From Methylocystis sp. KS32 (GTDB lineage Bacteria; Pseudomonadota; Alphaproteobacteria; Rhizobiales; Beijerinckiaceae), in NCBI GenBank assembly GCA_002862095.1, contig PHSQ01000003.1, positions 372,001 to 436,000 on the forward strand: a stretch of 64,000 bases of DNA, read 5' to 3'. The notes below the pieces were generated by a model. That model had not been told where the DNA came from. It saw nothing but the letters and a program-made list of their open reading frames with translations, and did not search any database. This document shows, one piece after another, positions 52,324 to 64,000 of the stretch; the first letter of the stretch is position 1; every line of letters starts with the position of its first letter. The translations under genes and the position numbers were made by a program.

Positions 52324-52434
52324 ATGGAGCGTATGACCGCCCCTGCGACTTTTCCAGCCACGCGACGCCCCGAGGCGACGCACGCCCTTGCTCGTTCCGC
52401 TGCCCTCCTGCTGCTTTCGCTTAGCCGCCCCTGA
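52324..52434 (+). CDS. putative leu leader peptide (attenuator) upstream of leuA
   Basis: MERMTAPATFPATRRPEATHALARSAALLLLSLSRP*: six Leu in the last 17 codons including LLLL (CTC CTG CTG CTT); ends 93 nt before leuA. Confidence 0.75.
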   Translation: MERMTAPATFPATRRPEATHALARSAALLLLSLSRP

Positions 52435-52527
52435 GCGCACCAAGGGCGTTGGCCCAGGCTTTCAGGGGATGAACGCGAAGAGAACCAGGATCGCCCAACA
52501 TGGGCCAGCAGCTTTAGGGATTTTTCC

Positions 52528-54114
52528 ATGACCCCGACGACCAGTGACGCAGGAGCGGCCGCGCAGCGGGATGACGCCAACCGCGTCGTCATCTTCGACA
52601 CCACATTGCGAGACGGCGAGCAGTCGCCGGGCGCGTCCATGACCTTCGAGGAAAAGCTCGAAGTGGCCGATTTGCTCGACGCGCTGGGCGTCGACGTCAT
52701 CGAGGCCGGTTTTCCTATCGCGAGCGAGGGCGATTTCGAGAGCGTGCGCGAGGCGGCGAAACGCATCCGGAACGCCTCGGTGGCGGGTCTCGCCCGCGCG
52801 TCGGAAAAGGATATCGACCGCTGCGCCGAGGCTTTGCGCGCGGCGCGGCGGCCCCGCATCCACACCTTCATTTCCACCTCGCCGGTGCACATGAAATACA
52901 AGCTCCAGATGGAGCCCTCCCGCGTGCTGGAACTGGTGGCGTCTTCGGTGACACGGGCGCGAAATCACGTCGCCGAGGTGGAATGGTCGGCCGAGGACGG
53001 CACCCGCACCGAGTTGGATTTCCTCTGCCGCGCGGTTGAGATCGCCATCAAGGCGGGCGCGACCACGATCAATATTCCCGACACCGTGGGTTACGCGACG
53101 CCGGCGGAATACGAGGAACTGTTCCGCACGGTGCGCGAGCGCGTGCCCAATTCCGACAAGGCCATTTTCTCGGTCCATTGCCACGACGATCTGGGTATGG
53201 CGGTGGCCAACTCTCTGGCGGGAGTGCGGGGCGGCGCCCGGCAAATCGAGTGCACGATCAACGGCATCGGCGAACGCGCCGGCAATGCGGCCCTGGAGGA
53301 GGTCGTGATGGCGATGCGGACTCGCCCGGACGCGCTGCCCTATCACACCGGCGTCGACGCCAAGCTGCTGACGCGCGCCTCCAAGCTGGTGTCGGCGGTG
53401 ACATCCTTCCCCGTTCAATACAATAAGGCGATCGTCGGGCGGAACGCTTTCGCCCATGAGAGCGGCATCCATCAGGACGGGATGCTCAAGAACGCCCACA
53501 CATACGAAATCATGACGCCGGAGAGCGTCGGCGTCAGCAAGACCTCCCTGGTCATGGGCAAGCATTCCGGGCGTCACGCCTTTCGCGAGAAGCTGAAAGA
53601 GCTCGGCTACGATTTGGGCGAAAATGCGCTGGAAGACGCTTTCAAGCGCTTCAAGGATCTCGCTGACCGGAAGAAGGTCGTTTACGACGAGGATCTGTTG
53701 GCGCTGGTCGACGACGAGATCGTCACCGCCCATGACCATATCAAGGTGCTGGCGCTGATGGTGATGGCGGGCACGCATGGGCCGCAGTCGGCCGCCTTGA
53801 CCCTCGACATCGACGGCGAGAAGGTCACGCATCAGGCGACCGGCAACGGGCCGGTCGATGCGCTCTTCAACGCCATCAAGGCGCTCGCGCCGCATGACGC
53901 CACGCTGGAGCTGTTCCAGGTCCATGCCGTGACGGAAGGAACCGACGCCCAGGCTGAAGTCTCGGTGAGGCTCTCGGAGGACGGCAAATCCGTCACCGGC
54001 CGCGGCGCCGATCCCGACACGCTGGTCGCTTCCGCGCGGGCCTATGTTTCGGCGCTGAACAAGCTGATGAGCAAGCGGGCGAAGACCAAGCCCGAGGCGA
54101 TGCAAGTCGGATAA
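52528..54114 (+). CDS. leuA: 2-isopropylmalate synthase
   Basis: [85 protein letters not shown]. Confidence 0.98.
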   Translation: MTPTTSDAGAAAQRDDANRVVIFDTTLRDGEQSPGASMTFEEKLEVADLLDALGVDVIEAGFPIASEGDFESVREAAKRIRNASVAGLARASEKDIDRCAEALRAARRPRIHTFISTSPVHMKYKLQMEPSRVLELVASSVTRARNHVAEVEWSAEDGTRTELDFLCRAVEIAIKAGATTINIPDTVGYATPAEYEELFRTVRERVPNSDKAIFSVHCHDDLGMAVANSLAGVRGGARQIECTINGIGERAGNAALEEVVMAMRTRPDALPYHTGVDAKLLTRASKLVSAVTSFPVQYNKAIVGRNAFAHESGIHQDGMLKNAHTYEIMTPESVGVSKTSLVMGKHSGRHAFREKLKELGYDLGENALEDAFKRFKDLADRKKVVYDEDLLALVDDEIVTAHDHIKVLALMVMAGTHGPQSAALTLDIDGEKVTHQATGNGPVDALFNAIKALAPHDATLELFQVHAVTEGTDAQAEVSVRLSEDGKSVTGRGADPDTLVASARAYVSALNKLMSKRAKTKPEAMQVG

Positions 54115-54485
54115 GAGCCACGGCGAAACTCGTGCTCATCCGGCGTTTGATTGAAGAGGCGGTCTCGGCGCCCATCGCGCCTGGACCGCCTTTTATTTTC
54201 CGGGCGGACCCCATCTTTTCGTCGCCCCGAGCGGTCGTCCGAACGAATCCGCTCCGCGGGGAGCTGGCCCGCGCAAAACACTTTGCGCGGCGTGAGATGC
54301 GGGCTATTTGATCCAAGGGGATCGCGGCGATTGCGATTCTAGCGCAAGTTTTATGGCCATTGGGGCGCGGGCGGCATCGGCGATCGGGCCTTAGGAAGAT
54401 TCGTATTGCGATCTCCTTCAACCATTGGCTTGGGTTTTGCTGCGTTGAACGGAACTTTAGCGCGGAATTCGGAAGGATGAGGAAT

Positions 54486-57209
54486 ATGGATTCTCTCGAC
54501 AGTTTCAAAGCCCGCAAAAAACTCGTCGTCGGAGCCAAGACCTATTACTATTTTTCCTTGAAAGCGGCTGAAAAGAATGGCCTTTCGGGCGTATCCCGGC
54601 TTCCCTATTCGTTGAAGGTCGTCCTCGAAAACCTGCTGCGCAACGAAGACGGGCGCACGGTCACCAAGGAGATGATCGAAGCCTTCGCGGGCTGGATCGA
54701 GACCAAGGGCAGTAAGGAAGTCGAAGTCGCTTTCCGGCCCGCGCGCGTGCTCATGCAGGATTTCACCGGCGTTCCCGCCGTCGTCGATCTCGCCGCGATG
54801 CGCGACGCCTTTGTCGCGCTCGGCGGCGATCCGCAAAAAATCAATCCGCTCGCGCCGGTCGATCTCGTCATAGACCACTCGGTGATTGTCGATCAATTCG
54901 GCACGGCGCGAGCGCTCAAGCAAAACGTCGATCTCGAATATCAGCGCAACGGCGAACGCTATCGCTTTCTGAAATGGGGTCAATCCGCCTTTGACAATTT
55001 CCGCGTCGTGCCGCCCGGCGCCGGCATCTGTCATCAGGTCAATCTGGAATTTCTCGCCCAAACGGTCTGGACCAGGAAGGAAAAGATCAAGGTCAAAGGC
55101 CGGACCCAAACCATCGAGACCGCTTTTCCCGACACTCTCGTCGGCACCGATTCGCACACTACCATGATCAATGGATTGTCCGTGCTCGGCTGGGGCGTCG
55201 GCGGCATCGAGGCCGAAGCCGCGATGCTGGGGCAGCCGCTGTCGATGCTGGCGCCCGAGGTGATCGGCTTCAAGCTCGAGGGCCAACCGCGCGAGGGCGT
55301 GACGGCCACCGACCTCGTGCTCACCGTGACCCAGATGCTGCGCAAAAAGGGCGTGGTCGGCAAGTTCGTCGAATTTTTCGGGGACGGATTAAACCATCTT
55401 TCGCTGGCCGATCGCGCCACCATCGCCAATATGGCGCCGGAATATGGCGCGACCTGCGGCTTTTTCCCGATCGACGCCGAAACGCTTGATTATCTGCACG
55501 TCTCCGGGCGCAATTCGGCGCGCGTCGCCCTGATCGAGAAATACGCGCGGGCTCAGGACATGTTCCGCGCCAAGCGATCGCCCGAACCTGAGTTCACCGA
55601 CACGATCGCGCTGGACCTTGGAACCGTCGTTCCCTCGCTTGCCGGCCCGAAACGGCCCGAGGGGCGCGTCGCGCTCGAAGACATGGGAGCGACTTTAGAA
55701 ACCGCGCTCGCCAGCGAATATAAAAAACCGGGCGGCCTCGGTCAGCGCTTTCCGGTCGAAGGCGCGAATTTCGACCTTGGTCACGGCGACGTGGTGATCG
55801 CCGCGATCACCTCCTGCACCAACACCTCGAACCCCGGAGTGCTGGTCGGCGCGGGGTTGCTTGCGCGCAACGCCCTGGAGCGGGGCCTGAAGGTGAAGCC
55901 CTGGGTCAAGACGTCGCTCGCGCCTGGCAGCCAGGTGGTCGCGGAATATCTGCAAAAATCCGGGCTGCAAAAATCCCTGGACAAACTCGGCTTCAACCTC
56001 GTGGGTTTCGGTTGCACCACCTGCATCGGCAATTCGGGACCGCTGCCCCCGCCGGTGTCGAAGACGATCAACGCGCATGATCTCGTCGCGGCCTCGGTAT
56101 TGTCCGGAAATCGCAATTTCGAAGGCCGCGTGAACCCGGACGTGCAAGCCAATTATCTCGCCTCGCCGCCGCTGGTGGTCGCTTTCGCCATCGCTGGCAC
56201 GGTGGCGATAGACCTGACCAAGGAGCCGCTCGGCCACGACAAGAAGGGCGAGCCGGTCTATTTGCGCGACATCTGGCCGAGCAACGCGGAAATCGAACAG
56301 GTCATCGGGAAAAGCATCACGCGTTCGATGTTCCGAAGCGCCTACGCCAGCGTGTTCGACGGCGACGCCCATTGGCGCAAGATCAAGGTTCCCGCCGGCG
56401 AAACCTATGGTTGGGATTCTCGCTCCACCTATGTGCGCAACCCGCCTTATTTCGAAGGGTTGACCAAGACGCCAAAGCCTGTCCGCGACATCGAGAACGC
56501 GCGCATCCTCGCGCTGTTCGGCGACAAGATCACGACGGATCATATTTCTCCCGCTGGCTCCATCAAGGCCGCGTCGCCGGCCGGAAAATGGTTGCAGGAG
56601 CAGGGCGTCGAGCCCAAGGATTTCAACCAATACGGCACGCGTCGCGGCAATCACGAAGTCATGATGCGCGGCACTTTCGCCAATATTCGCATCAAGAACA
56701 ATATTCTGAAGGACATGGCGGGCAATGTGCCGGAGGGTGGAAACACCAAGCATTTTCCGGATGGCGAGGTCATGCCGATCTATGACGCCGCGATGAAATA
56801 CGCGGCGGAAGGCGCGCCTCTGGTCGTGTTCGCGGGCGCCGAATATGGCAATGGCTCGTCGCGCGACTGGGCGGCGAAAGGCACGGCGCTGCTTGGCGTG
56901 CGCGCGGTGATCGCGCAAAGCTTCGAGCGCATTCACCGCTCGAACCTCGTCGGCATGGGCGTATTGCCGCTGACCTTCGAGCCGGGAACCAGTTGGTCGT
57001 CTCTTGGTCTCACCGGCGAGGAAACCGTCACGATCGAAGGATTGGGCGAGACGCTGACGCCGCGCCAGACCTTGCACGCGAAAATCATCTATAAGGACGG
57101 CAAGACCAAGGATGCGCCGCTTCTCGCGCGCATCGACACGCTGGACGAGCTGGAGTATTTCCGCAATGGCGGCATCCTGCATTACGTGCTGCGCCAGTTG
57201 CTGGATTAA
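54486..57209 (+). CDS. acnA: aconitate hydratase
   Basis: [105 protein letters not shown]. Confidence 0.98.
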   Translation: MDSLDSFKARKKLVVGAKTYYYFSLKAAEKNGLSGVSRLPYSLKVVLENLLRNEDGRTVTKEMIEAFAGWIETKGSKEVEVAFRPARVLMQDFTGVPAVVDLAAMRDAFVALGGDPQKINPLAPVDLVIDHSVIVDQFGTARALKQNVDLEYQRNGERYRFLKWGQSAFDNFRVVPPGAGICHQVNLEFLAQTVWTRKEKIKVKGRTQTIETAFPDTLVGTDSHTTMINGLSVLGWGVGGIEAEAAMLGQPLSMLAPEVIGFKLEGQPREGVTATDLVLTVTQMLRKKGVVGKFVEFFGDGLNHLSLADRATIANMAPEYGATCGFFPIDAETLDYLHVSGRNSARVALIEKYARAQDMFRAKRSPEPEFTDTIALDLGTVVPSLAGPKRPEGRVALEDMGATLETALASEYKKPGGLGQRFPVEGANFDLGHGDVVIAAITSCTNTSNPGVLVGAGLLARNALERGLKVKPWVKTSLAPGSQVVAEYLQKSGLQKSLDKLGFNLVGFGCTTCIGNSGPLPPPVSKTINAHDLVAASVLSGNRNFEGRVNPDVQANYLASPPLVVAFAIAGTVAIDLTKEPLGHDKKGEPVYLRDIWPSNAEIEQVIGKSITRSMFRSAYASVFDGDAHWRKIKVPAGETYGWDSRSTYVRNPPYFEGLTKTPKPVRDIENARILALFGDKITTDHISPAGSIKAASPAGKWLQEQGVEPKDFNQYGTRRGNHEVMMRGTFANIRIKNNILKDMAGNVPEGGNTKHFPDGEVMPIYDAAMKYAAEGAPLVVFAGAEYGNGSSRDWAAKGTALLGVRAVIAQSFERIHRSNLVGMGVLPLTFEPGTSWSSLGLTGEETVTIEGLGETLTPRQTLHAKIIYKDGKTKDAPLLARIDTLDELEYFRNGGILHYVLRQLLD

Positions 57210-58363
57210 TCTCGCTCGATTTTTCCCGGCGTCACGGTAAAGAAGTCGGCGCGATCCGCGAGCGGCGCGAAAAGTTCGCGGTCGGCGCCGCTCATCCAGA
57301 CTTGGCCGCCGAATTTTTCTAGTTCGTCGAACAAGGCCTCTCGTCTTCGAGAGTCGAAATGCGCCGCCACTTCGTCGAGAAGCAGAATCGGCGTTCGGCC
57401 GTTCATCGCGGCGACAAGACGCGCGTGGGCCAGAACGAGCCCGGTGAGCAGGGCTTTCTGTTCTCCGGTGGAGCAATGTTGGGCCGGTTCGCCCTTGGGG
57501 CCATGACTGACGGCGAGGTCGCTGGCCTGCGGCCCGATCAAGGTGCGCCCCGCGGCGGCGTCCCGGCGGCGGGAATCGGCGAGGATGGCGCGATAGCGTT
57601 CCTCGACGGTGAAAGCCGGCTCTTCCAGTAGCATCCGCTCCAGATCGCCCTGCAGGCGAATCCGCGCGTGAGGGAAGGGCGATGCGTCGTCGCGGCCGGC
57701 TTCGATCAATGCGCTAAGGCGCTGCACGGTGTCGAGCCGGGCGCTGGCGACAGCGACGCCGAGCGCGGCGACTTCCTGCTCCGTCGCCGTCAGCCAACGA
57801 GAATCGCGTTGCTCCTCCAGCAAACGATTGCGGTTGCGCAGCGCCCGCTCCAGCTTCGCGACGCGCGCGCCATGATCCGCGTCGACGCCGAGCGTCAGCC
57901 GGTCCAAAAAGCGTCGCCTTTCTCCGGCCGAGCCCGAGAAAAGTCCATCCATCGCGGGGATCAGCCACAGCACGTGTATGTAATCAGCGAAGGCGCGGGC
58001 GGAGGAGACGGGCGCGCGGTCGACGCGAAAGCGGCGCGCCGCGGCGTCTTGCGCCCCCGGCTCGTAGCCGTGGCCGAGTTGCACGGCGTAATCGCCGCTC
58101 TCGACCTCGATCGAAACCGCGAAACCTCCCGGGCCGTCATGTCTCGCGCAGAGGCCGATCTCGGCGCGGCGCAGGCCGCGCCCCGGCGAAAACATCGAAA
58201 TGGCCTCGAGTATATTGGTCTTGCCGGCGCCGTTCTCGCCCGTGAGCGCCACGAGTTCCGCATCCGGTCGCGCGTCCAGCGCGGGATAGGAGCGAAAATC
58301 GCGCAATGTCAGCCGACGGATCAGCGGACGGGCAAGGGCGGGGGTGGCGTCCTCTGGAGACAT
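57206..58363 (-). CDS. recF: DNA replication/repair protein RecF
   Basis: [82 protein letters not shown] at 58363. Confidence 0.97.
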   Translation of the reverse strand: MSPEDATPALARPLIRRLTLRDFRSYPALDARPDAELVALTGENGAGKTNILEAISMFSPGRGLRRAEIGLCARHDGPGGFAVSIEVESGDYAVQLGHGYEPGAQDAAARRFRVDRAPVSSARAFADYIHVLWLIPAMDGLFSGSAGERRRFLDRLTLGVDADHGARVAKLERALRNRNRLLEEQRDSRWLTATEQEVAALGVAVASARLDTVQRLSALIEAGRDDASPFPHARIRLQGDLERMLLEEPAFTVEERYRAILADSRRRDAAAGRTLIGPQASDLAVSHGPKGEPAQHCSTGEQKALLTGLVLAHARLVAAMNGRTPILLLDEVAAHFDSRRREALFDELEKFGGQVWMSGADRELFAPLADRADFFTVTPGKIERD

Positions 58364-58459
58364 TGGGCATCGCTTTGCCACGCTCTCGCGAAAAGAGCCA
58401 GCCGTCTTAATTCCGCGCCGTCGTAAGCCATGGGCCGGCCGGAAAATGGTTGTCGCTGG

Positions 58460-58640
58460 CCGCCGTCACTGCGAGCCGAAGGCGAAGCAATCCAGCGGCG
58501 ACGCCCGTCCCTCTCGCCTTTGTGGCGCTCTCGAGAAGGCCCGAAACGATCCGGCTCACGGCCCGTGGATTGCGTCGTCGCTTCGCGCCTCGCAATGACG
58601 GGGCTGGCGCCGAGTTGGTTTATGGCGCGGTGGAATGAAA
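58460..58640. repeat. dispersed palindromic intergenic repeat, copy C
   Basis: gtcactgcgagccgaaggcgaagcaatcc ... ggattgcgtcgtcgcttcgcgcctcgcaatgacggggctggcgccgagttggtttatggcgcggtgg. Confidence 0.8.
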
Positions 58641-58791
58641 TACGCCGCGAACGCCTGGATTCTCGACGAGAATCGCAAGCTTTGCGCCGGTGTCGGAACG
58701 GATGTTTTTCTCGCGCGCTCTTTTGCGCCCTCTTGGGCGCCGCCCGCAAAGCGGCTATTGTCCCCGCCGCGCTGGGTAGGGAGGAATTCGC

Positions 58792-60057
58792 GTGACAGGG
58801 GCCAGTGCGCGGCAAAACCTCGCGGGGAAGCGCATCCTGCTGATCGTTGGGGGCGGCGTCGCCGCCTATAAGAGCCTCGAGCTCGTCAGGCGGCTGAGGG
58901 AGCGCGGCGCGTTCACGCGGGTCGTCATGACCCAATCAGCCAAAAAATTCGTCGCGGAACTCTCCTTCGCGGCGGTTGCGGGTTCGCCGGTTCACCACGA
59001 TCTCTTCGACGCCGCTGCTGAAGGCGAGATGGGGCACATCGGGCTTTCGCGCGAGGCCGATCTCGTGGTGGTCGCGCCGGCCACGGCCAATCTGGTCGCG
59101 CGCGCGGCGCTGGGGCTCGCCGACGATTTGGCGACCACGCTTCTGCTCGCGACCGACAAACGGGTTTTGTTCGCTCCGGCGATGAATTTGCGCATGTGGC
59201 TGCATCCGGCTACGCAGCGCAATGTCGCGACCCTGGGCTCGGACGGCGCTGTTTTCGTCGGCCCCGAAAAGGGCGAGATGGCCTGCGGAGAATTCGGACC
59301 CGGACGGATGAGCGAACCTCTCGATATTGTCGCGGCGATCGGGAGCGCGCTGGCGGAAGATACGGGCCTGCCCTTGCCTGGCGCCGGAGGCGCGGGCGGG
59401 CTGGCCGGCCGGCGCGTCGTCGTGACCTCGGGGCCGACTCACGAGCCGATCGATCCGGTTCGTTTCATCGCCAACCGGTCCTCGGGCAAGCAGGGCCACG
59501 CCATCGCGGCCGCCGCGGCGAGGGCGGGGGCTAGAGTGACGCTGATATCGGGGCCGGTGAATATCGCCGATCCGCCGGGCGTCGAGACGCGCCATGTGGT
59601 CACCGCCCGGGAAATGCTAGCGGCGGTCGAAGAGGCGCTTCCGGCCGATATATTCGTCGCCGCCGCCGCCGTCGCGGATTGGCGCGTGGAGGCCGCCGCA
59701 GAGAAAATCAAGAAGACCGGCGCGCCGCCTTCGCTGACGCTGGTCGAGAATCCCGACATTCTGGCGACGGTCGCGGCGCGCGACCGCGACCGGCCCGCGA
59801 TTGTCGTCGGCTTCGCCGCCGAAACCGGCGAGCTGTTGCGGCGCGCCCGAGAAAAATTCCTTCGCAAGGGTTGCGACATGCTCGTGGCCAACGACGTAAC
59901 TTCGGGCGTGTTCGGCGCCGACGAAAACACCGTGCATATCGTGACCGCCGAAGGGGTGGAAGACTGGCCTCGGCTCGACAAGGAAGCCGTGGCCGAGAGA
60001 CTCGCGGGGCGTCTTGTTGAAATCCTCGCGCAACAACGCAATGGAAAATCGCCATGA
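58792..60057 (+). CDS. coaBC: bifunctional phosphopantothenoylcysteine decarboxylase/phosphopantothenate-cysteine ligase
   Basis: [92 protein letters not shown] start. Confidence 0.97.
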   Translation: MTGASARQNLAGKRILLIVGGGVAAYKSLELVRRLRERGAFTRVVMTQSAKKFVAELSFAAVAGSPVHHDLFDAAAEGEMGHIGLSREADLVVVAPATANLVARAALGLADDLATTLLLATDKRVLFAPAMNLRMWLHPATQRNVATLGSDGAVFVGPEKGEMACGEFGPGRMSEPLDIVAAIGSALAEDTGLPLPGAGGAGGLAGRRVVVTSGPTHEPIDPVRFIANRSSGKQGHAIAAAAARAGARVTLISGPVNIADPPGVETRHVVTAREMLAAVEEALPADIFVAAAAVADWRVEAAAEKIKKTGAPPSLTLVENPDILATVAARDRDRPAIVVGFAAETGELLRRAREKFLRKGCDMLVANDVTSGVFGADENTVHIVTAEGVEDWPRLDKEAVAERLAGRLVEILAQQRNGKSP

Positions 60058-60521
60058 AACTGCTTGTGCGACGTTTGCCTCATGGCGAGGGTCTGGAACT
60101 GCCCTTCTACGCCAGCGTCGGCGCCGCCGGTCTCGACCTGCGCGCGGCCTTGCCCGTCGGCAGAAAGCTGGTGCTGGAACCCGGCGCGAGGGATCTCGTG
60201 CCGACCGGCTTCGCCCTCCAGTTGCCGGAGGGTTTCGAGGCGCAGCTTCGCCCGCGCTCCGGTCTCGCCCTCGAACATGGCGTGACGATCCTCAACGCGC
60301 CGGGAACGATCGACAGCGACTATCGCGGCGAAGTGCAAGCGCTGCTGATAAATCTGGGCGCGCATCCGTTCGAAATCATGCGAGGGATGAGAATCGCGCA
60401 ACTGGTGGTTTCGCCTGTCGCGCGAGTCTGCCTCGCCGAAACAGACGAGCATCTGGAGGCGAGCGAAAGAGGGGGCGGCGGCTTCGGATCCACCGGGGTC
60501 GGCGAAGACGCTCGGGCATGA
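60054..60521 (+). CDS. dut: dUTP diphosphatase
   Basis: [93 protein letters not shown]. Confidence 0.98.
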   Translation: MKLLVRRLPHGEGLELPFYASVGAAGLDLRAALPVGRKLVLEPGARDLVPTGFALQLPEGFEAQLRPRSGLALEHGVTILNAPGTIDSDYRGEVQALLINLGAHPFEIMRGMRIAQLVVSPVARVCLAETDEHLEASERGGGGFGSTGVGEDARA

Positions 60522-60970
60522 GTCTTCTACCGCGCGCCGCGCGTTTTGCGTTATTGGCGGTGCTCGACGTCGCCTTGCATGCGCGGGGACGACCCGTATC
60601 GTCCAGAGAGCTTGCCAAACGCTACGATCTTCCGCCCCGCCGGCTCGAGAGTCTGCTGCAAGCGCTGGTGCGCGCCGGAATTCTGAAGAGCGTGCGGGGA
60701 CCGTCCGGCGGATACGAACTCGCGCGCGAGCGCCGCAGGCTGACAATGGCCGAAATCTTGCGCGCGGCGCTTGGCGCGGAAGGCGAAAGCGAAGATGGCG
60801 CAAGGCCGCGCCGCGCGGCCCTCGATGCGACGATAGAGCCGGTCCTGCGCGAGGTCGAAGCGGAGATGTTCGAACGGCTCGAAGCGGTCACGCTCGAGGA
60901 TTTGCATTCCCGGGCGCTGGCGGACGGCGTGGGCGAAACCTCGGAGAGCGGCGGCCATTTCGAGATATGA
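60518..60970 (+). CDS. Rrf2 family transcriptional regulator
   Basis: [78 protein letters not shown]; no three-Cys Fe-S motif seen. Confidence 0.88.
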   Translation: MSLLPRAARFALLAVLDVALHARGRPVSSRELAKRYDLPPRRLESLLQALVRAGILKSVRGPSGGYELARERRRLTMAEILRAALGAEGESEDGARPRRAALDATIEPVLREVEAEMFERLEAVTLEDLHSRALADGVGETSESGGHFEI

Positions 60971-61005
60971 TGGGATTGTCGCCCGATCAACACGGAGATG
61001 CGCGC

Positions 61006-61779
61006 ATGAACTACGAGACGATACAGGTTGAAACCCACGGCCGCGTCGGGCTTGTCAGATTGCACCGGCCGGAAGCCCTCAACGCCCTCAACGCCCGGCT
61101 CATCGAGGAGCTCGACGAGGCGCTTTCGGCGTTCGAGACGGATTCAGGAATCGGTTGTTATGTTTTGACGGGTTCCGAAAAAGCCTTCGCGGCCGGCGCG
61201 GACATCAAGGAAATGCGCGATAAGAGCTTCGCGGACGCCTATCTTGACGATTTTCTCTCGCGCTGGGACGCGGTGGCGAGACTGCGCAAGCCGGCCATCG
61301 CCGCCGTAAGCGGCTTTGCGCTCGGCGGAGGCTGCGAACTCGCGATGATGTGCGATTTCATCATCGCATCCGACACCGCCCAATTCGGACAGCCGGAGAT
61401 CAAACTGGGTGTTATTCCCGGAGCTGGCGGCACGCAGAGATTGACCCGCGCGGTTGGTAAGGCGAAGGCGATGGACCTTTGTCTGACGGGTCGGTTCATG
61501 GGCGCCGAGGAAGCCGAGCGCGCCGGTCTGGTTTCCAGGATTGTCCCGGCGGAGCAACTCGCGCCCGAGGCGATCAAAACCGCCCAGATCATCGCGGGAA
61601 TGTCGACGCCCGCCGTCATGACGGCCAAGAACGCGGTCAATAGCGCCTTCGAAACCACTCTGGCGGAGGGCGTGAAATTCGAACGCCGGGCGTTCTATTC
61701 GTTGTTCGCGACCGAAGACCAGAAGGAGGGCATGGCCGCTTTCGTCGAAAAGCGGCGTCCGCAATTCAAGAATCGGTAA
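61006..61779 (+). CDS. enoyl-CoA hydratase
   Basis: [91 protein letters not shown]. Confidence 0.95.
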   Translation: MNYETIQVETHGRVGLVRLHRPEALNALNARLIEELDEALSAFETDSGIGCYVLTGSEKAFAAGADIKEMRDKSFADAYLDDFLSRWDAVARLRKPAIAAVSGFALGGGCELAMMCDFIIASDTAQFGQPEIKLGVIPGAGGTQRLTRAVGKAKAMDLCLTGRFMGAEEAERAGLVSRIVPAEQLAPEAIKTAQIIAGMSTPAVMTAKNAVNSAFETTLAEGVKFERRAFYSLFATEDQKEGMAAFVEKRRPQFKNR

Positions 61780-61905
61780 TTCTTCGCAAATGCCGTCTCC
61801 ACGAAGGAGAGCGTGTGACGGGAGCGGGGCGTTGTGTTCGGATGGAGGGGTAAAGCCGATCTCCAGGGGCGCCGGGACGCTCGACCGGCGTTCTCTCGTT
61901 TTTCG

Positions 61906-61935
61906 TTGACGGAAGGCCGGCGGTATGAGTATACA
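61906..61935 (+). promoter_or_regulatory. putative sigma70-type promoter upstream of rpsT
   Basis: TTGACG (61906-61911), N18, TATACA (61930-61935). Confidence 0.6.
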
Positions 61936-61946
61936 GCGGGCGCTGC

Positions 61947-61975
61947 GGCCGCGTTTACGCGGCCCCATTGTTTTT
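61947..61975 (+). terminator. terminator-like hairpin in the rpsT leader
   Basis: GGCCGCG-ttta-CGCGGCC then ccattgTTTTT; begins about 12 nt after the predicted -10. Confidence 0.6.
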
Positions 61976-62017
61976 CCGGGGAGCCTTTATCGCTCCTCGC
62001 CAAAGAAAGCAGAACAT

Positions 62018-62290
62018 ATGGCCAATACGAGTTCGGCTAAAAAGGCCGTTCGCAAGATCGCCCGCCGCACTGCGGTCAACCGCGCTCGCCGCAGCTTGAT
62101 GCGGACATTCGTGCGGAAGGTCGAGGAGGCGATCGCCTCGGGCGACGCCGCCGTCGCCTCTCAAGCGCTTCAGGCCGCCGCTCCTATCGTCATGAGAGCC
62201 GCGCAGCGTGGCGTGATTCACAAGAACACCGCATCACGCAAAGTGTCGCGCCTGACCGCGCGCGTGAAGGCGCTCTCGGCGTCGGCTTGA
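62018..62290 (+). CDS. rpsT: 30S ribosomal protein S20
   Basis: [43 protein letters not shown]...[26 protein letters not shown]. Confidence 0.98.
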   Translation: MANTSSAKKAVRKIARRTAVNRARRSLMRTFVRKVEEAIASGDAAVASQALQAAAPIVMRAAQRGVIHKNTASRKVSRLTARVKALSASA

Positions 62291-62315
62291 TCGTCGCATT
62301 ATCGGTTTATTCCGC

Positions 62316-62345
62316 AAAGGCCCGGCTTCGCCGGGCCTTTTCTTT
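62316..62345 (+). terminator. Rho-independent terminator after rpsT
   Basis: AAAGGCCCGG-cttcg-CCGGGCCTTT followed by TCTTT. Confidence 0.9.
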
Positions 62346-63223
62346 ATGCAGCGACTTCCAGGATCCGCGCGGGCATCGATGCAACAAAGCCACAGCGCGG
62401 GAGAATTTTTATCCTGGCCGAGCTCGAACCAGCGAAGAGCCGCCGATTCAAACTCTTGCATATAAGCTGGATCGTGGAGGCGCGCGCGGTCGGTCTTGAC
62501 AGAATCATGAAGCCTGTCCGGGCGCTCCGCCGCAGCGTTCTTGCGTTGCATCGCCCGCGATTTTTAGAAGCTCACCAAATCATTAGTTTAGATCATTCTC
62601 GCGCGTGGGAGATCATTATCCGAGCGTCTCCCGAGCTATAATTCGTCGCTTTGGACATTGCGTCCAAGGCGGGGCGCATGTAATTTTCATCCGGTCGAAC
62701 CAAGGAGAGTGCCACCCATCGTGACAAAGCAGCATATGGGTCGCGCATCTTCGAAATCATGAGTTTCCACACTCGCCCGCCTCTCCAAACGGAGGTCAGC
62801 CGACTGCTGAAAGGGCGCAGGTTCGATAGCGCATTAGATTTGTGTAAGCGTGGCGAGTGCTCCTTGGCGGCGGCGGCGCTTTTGTGATGGGTGGGCCTTT
62901 TAGAAGGGCGGCGGCTTTTCTAGGTTTGGGGGAATTCGCTATGGCGCTTGTGCGGAAGACCGGGCAGATACACATTGTGACGAGCGCAAATCGCGTGTGG
63001 CGTGACATGCAATCGCATTGTGGAGGCGCGTTCGGCGAACGAACTTTCACCTTGTACCTTGGTTGCGCCATTGGCCCCCCATGGCATGGGCCGGAAGTCT
63101 GGAGAGAAACGCGCTGAGCGCAAGCGCGCGAGGCCTTCTCTGTTTTCCTGATAATTCGGAATCGACGCCTCCGGCGCCTATCGTCGCCGGTCCCGCGCGC
63201 TCGTTCCTTTGCCAAGGCATGTC

Positions 63224-64000
63224 ATGTCCGATTCCAAAACTCCGCAATCTAACGATTACACGAACGAGGATCTGCAACGTTGGGAGCGGGTGCGCCGGCG
63301 CCTGCGCGCCGAGTTGGGGGATGCGATCTATGGTTCGTGGTTCACGCGCCTCGAACTGGAGAAAGTTGAAGGCGCCGGCGTGCATCTCACGGTGCCGACG
63401 AAATTCCTCCGCAGTTGGATGCAGGCCCATTACCTCGACCGCATCAAGGCGCGGGTCTTGAGCGAATTCGGCATGGACCGCGTAACCATCGAGCTGCGCT
63501 CACCCAGTCGGAAGTCGAAAAATCGCGACGTCTCCGCCGCTCCGGAAAGCCGCGCGGAAACGACTCAGGCCCCGCTCCCTGATCAGAAGACGCAATTCGC
63601 GCCGCCCCCGCGCCGGGCTGTCTCTAAAGCTGGAGGGCGTGGGGATGGAGAGGCGTTCATCGGTTCGCCGCTGGATCGCCGCTTGACCTTTTCGAGCTTT
63701 CTTGTGGGGCCTTCCAACCAGCTGGCTTACGCGGCCGCTTGTCGCGCGGTGGAGTTGCGCGATCCGGATAGCGCTCCCTTGTTCAATCCGTTCTACACTC
63801 ATGCCGCGGTCGGTCTCGGCAAGACACATCTGTTGCAGGCGATGGCGCACGCGGCCCTGGAAAACAAACGACGCGTCGTTTATCTGACCGCCGAGAAATT
63901 CATGAGCGGCTTCGTGTCCTCCCTGACCGCTCAAACGGCTATTGCATTCAAGGAGAATCTCCGCGCGATCGACATGCTCATTATCGACGACGTGCAATTT
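63224..64000 (+). CDS. dnaA: chromosomal replication initiator DnaA, N-terminal part (runs off window)
   Basis: ATG TCC GAT TCC AAA... WERVRRRLRAELGDAIYGSWFTRLELEKVEG; RRLTFSSFLVGPSNQLAYAAACRAVE; FYTHAAVGLGKTHLLQAMAHA; MLIIDDVQF. Not in the supplied ORF list because it has no stop in the window. Confidence 0.97.
   Translation, partial: MSDSKTPQSNDYTNEDLQRWERVRRRLRAELGDAIYGSWFTRLELEKVEGAGVHLTVPTKFLRSWMQAHYLDRIKARVLSEFGMDRVTIELRSPSRKSKNRDVSAAPESRAETTQAPLPDQKTQFAPPPRRAVSKAGGRGDGEAFIGSPLDRRLTFSSFLVGPSNQLAYAAACRAVELRDPDSAPLFNPFYTHAAVGLGKTHLLQAMAHAALENKRRVVYLTAEKFMSGFVSSLTAQTAIAFKENLRAIDMLIIDDVQF

Noticed and set aside
52462-54105. 547-aa minus-strand ORF opposite leuA
   Set aside because: Antisense shadow of leuA; no domain resemblance.
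55695-57476. 593-aa minus-strand ORF opposite acnA/recF junction
   Set aside because: Antisense shadow; composition typical of GC-rich reverse frames.
62796-63215. 139-aa minus and 86-aa plus ORFs between rpsT and dnaA
   Set aside because: Overlapping opposite frames, no convincing RBS or conserved motif; either could be spurious.
62291-63223. oriC with DnaA-box cluster
   Set aside because: Only weak near-matches such as TTATCCGAG and TTATCCTGG; no perfect box seen, so an origin was not called as a feature.

Overview
GC-rich alphaproteobacterial chromosome segment. It looks like a Rhizobiales/Methylocystaceae-type genome, but that is inferred from gene content and order only. Most of the window is core genome: valS (3' part), a lytic transglycosylase, a Bax-inhibitor/YccA protein, htpG, prmC, clpB, a GGDEF-EAL protein, the his cluster (hisB-DUF2628-hisH-hisA-hisF-hisE) plus coaA, an RND pump with a TetR regulator, dnaK/dnaJ, pyrF, xth, rpmI-rplT, lptC-lptA, an RNase D-like gene, leuA, acnA, recF, coaBC-dut, rpsT and the 5' part of dnaA. 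Two accessory regions stand out. (1) A low-GC gene (about 28.86-30.57 kb) sits between dnaK and dnaJ. It encodes a GT90/CAP10-like glycosyltransferase with a C-terminal 'DxEWYLxxNPDV' module. On both sides there are REP-like GTGTCACCGTAATT repeats and two decayed 5' fragments of a RAYT-type (IS200-like) transposase. (2) A surface-polysaccharide locus (about 37.7-50.1 kb) has Wzx, Wzy/ligase and Wzz/BY-kinase-like proteins, several glycosyltransferases, a DUF6625-like protein and a GINT1-N-like protein. Regulatory candidates read directly from sequence: a leucine-rich leader peptide upstream of leuA, promoter-proximal terminator-like hairpins upstream of rpmI and rpsT, a large double hairpin upstream of htpG, and a dispersed palindromic intergenic repeat family. 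No tRNA, rRNA or CRISPR array was recognised by eye. Family names come from recognising motifs in the translations; no database search was run.
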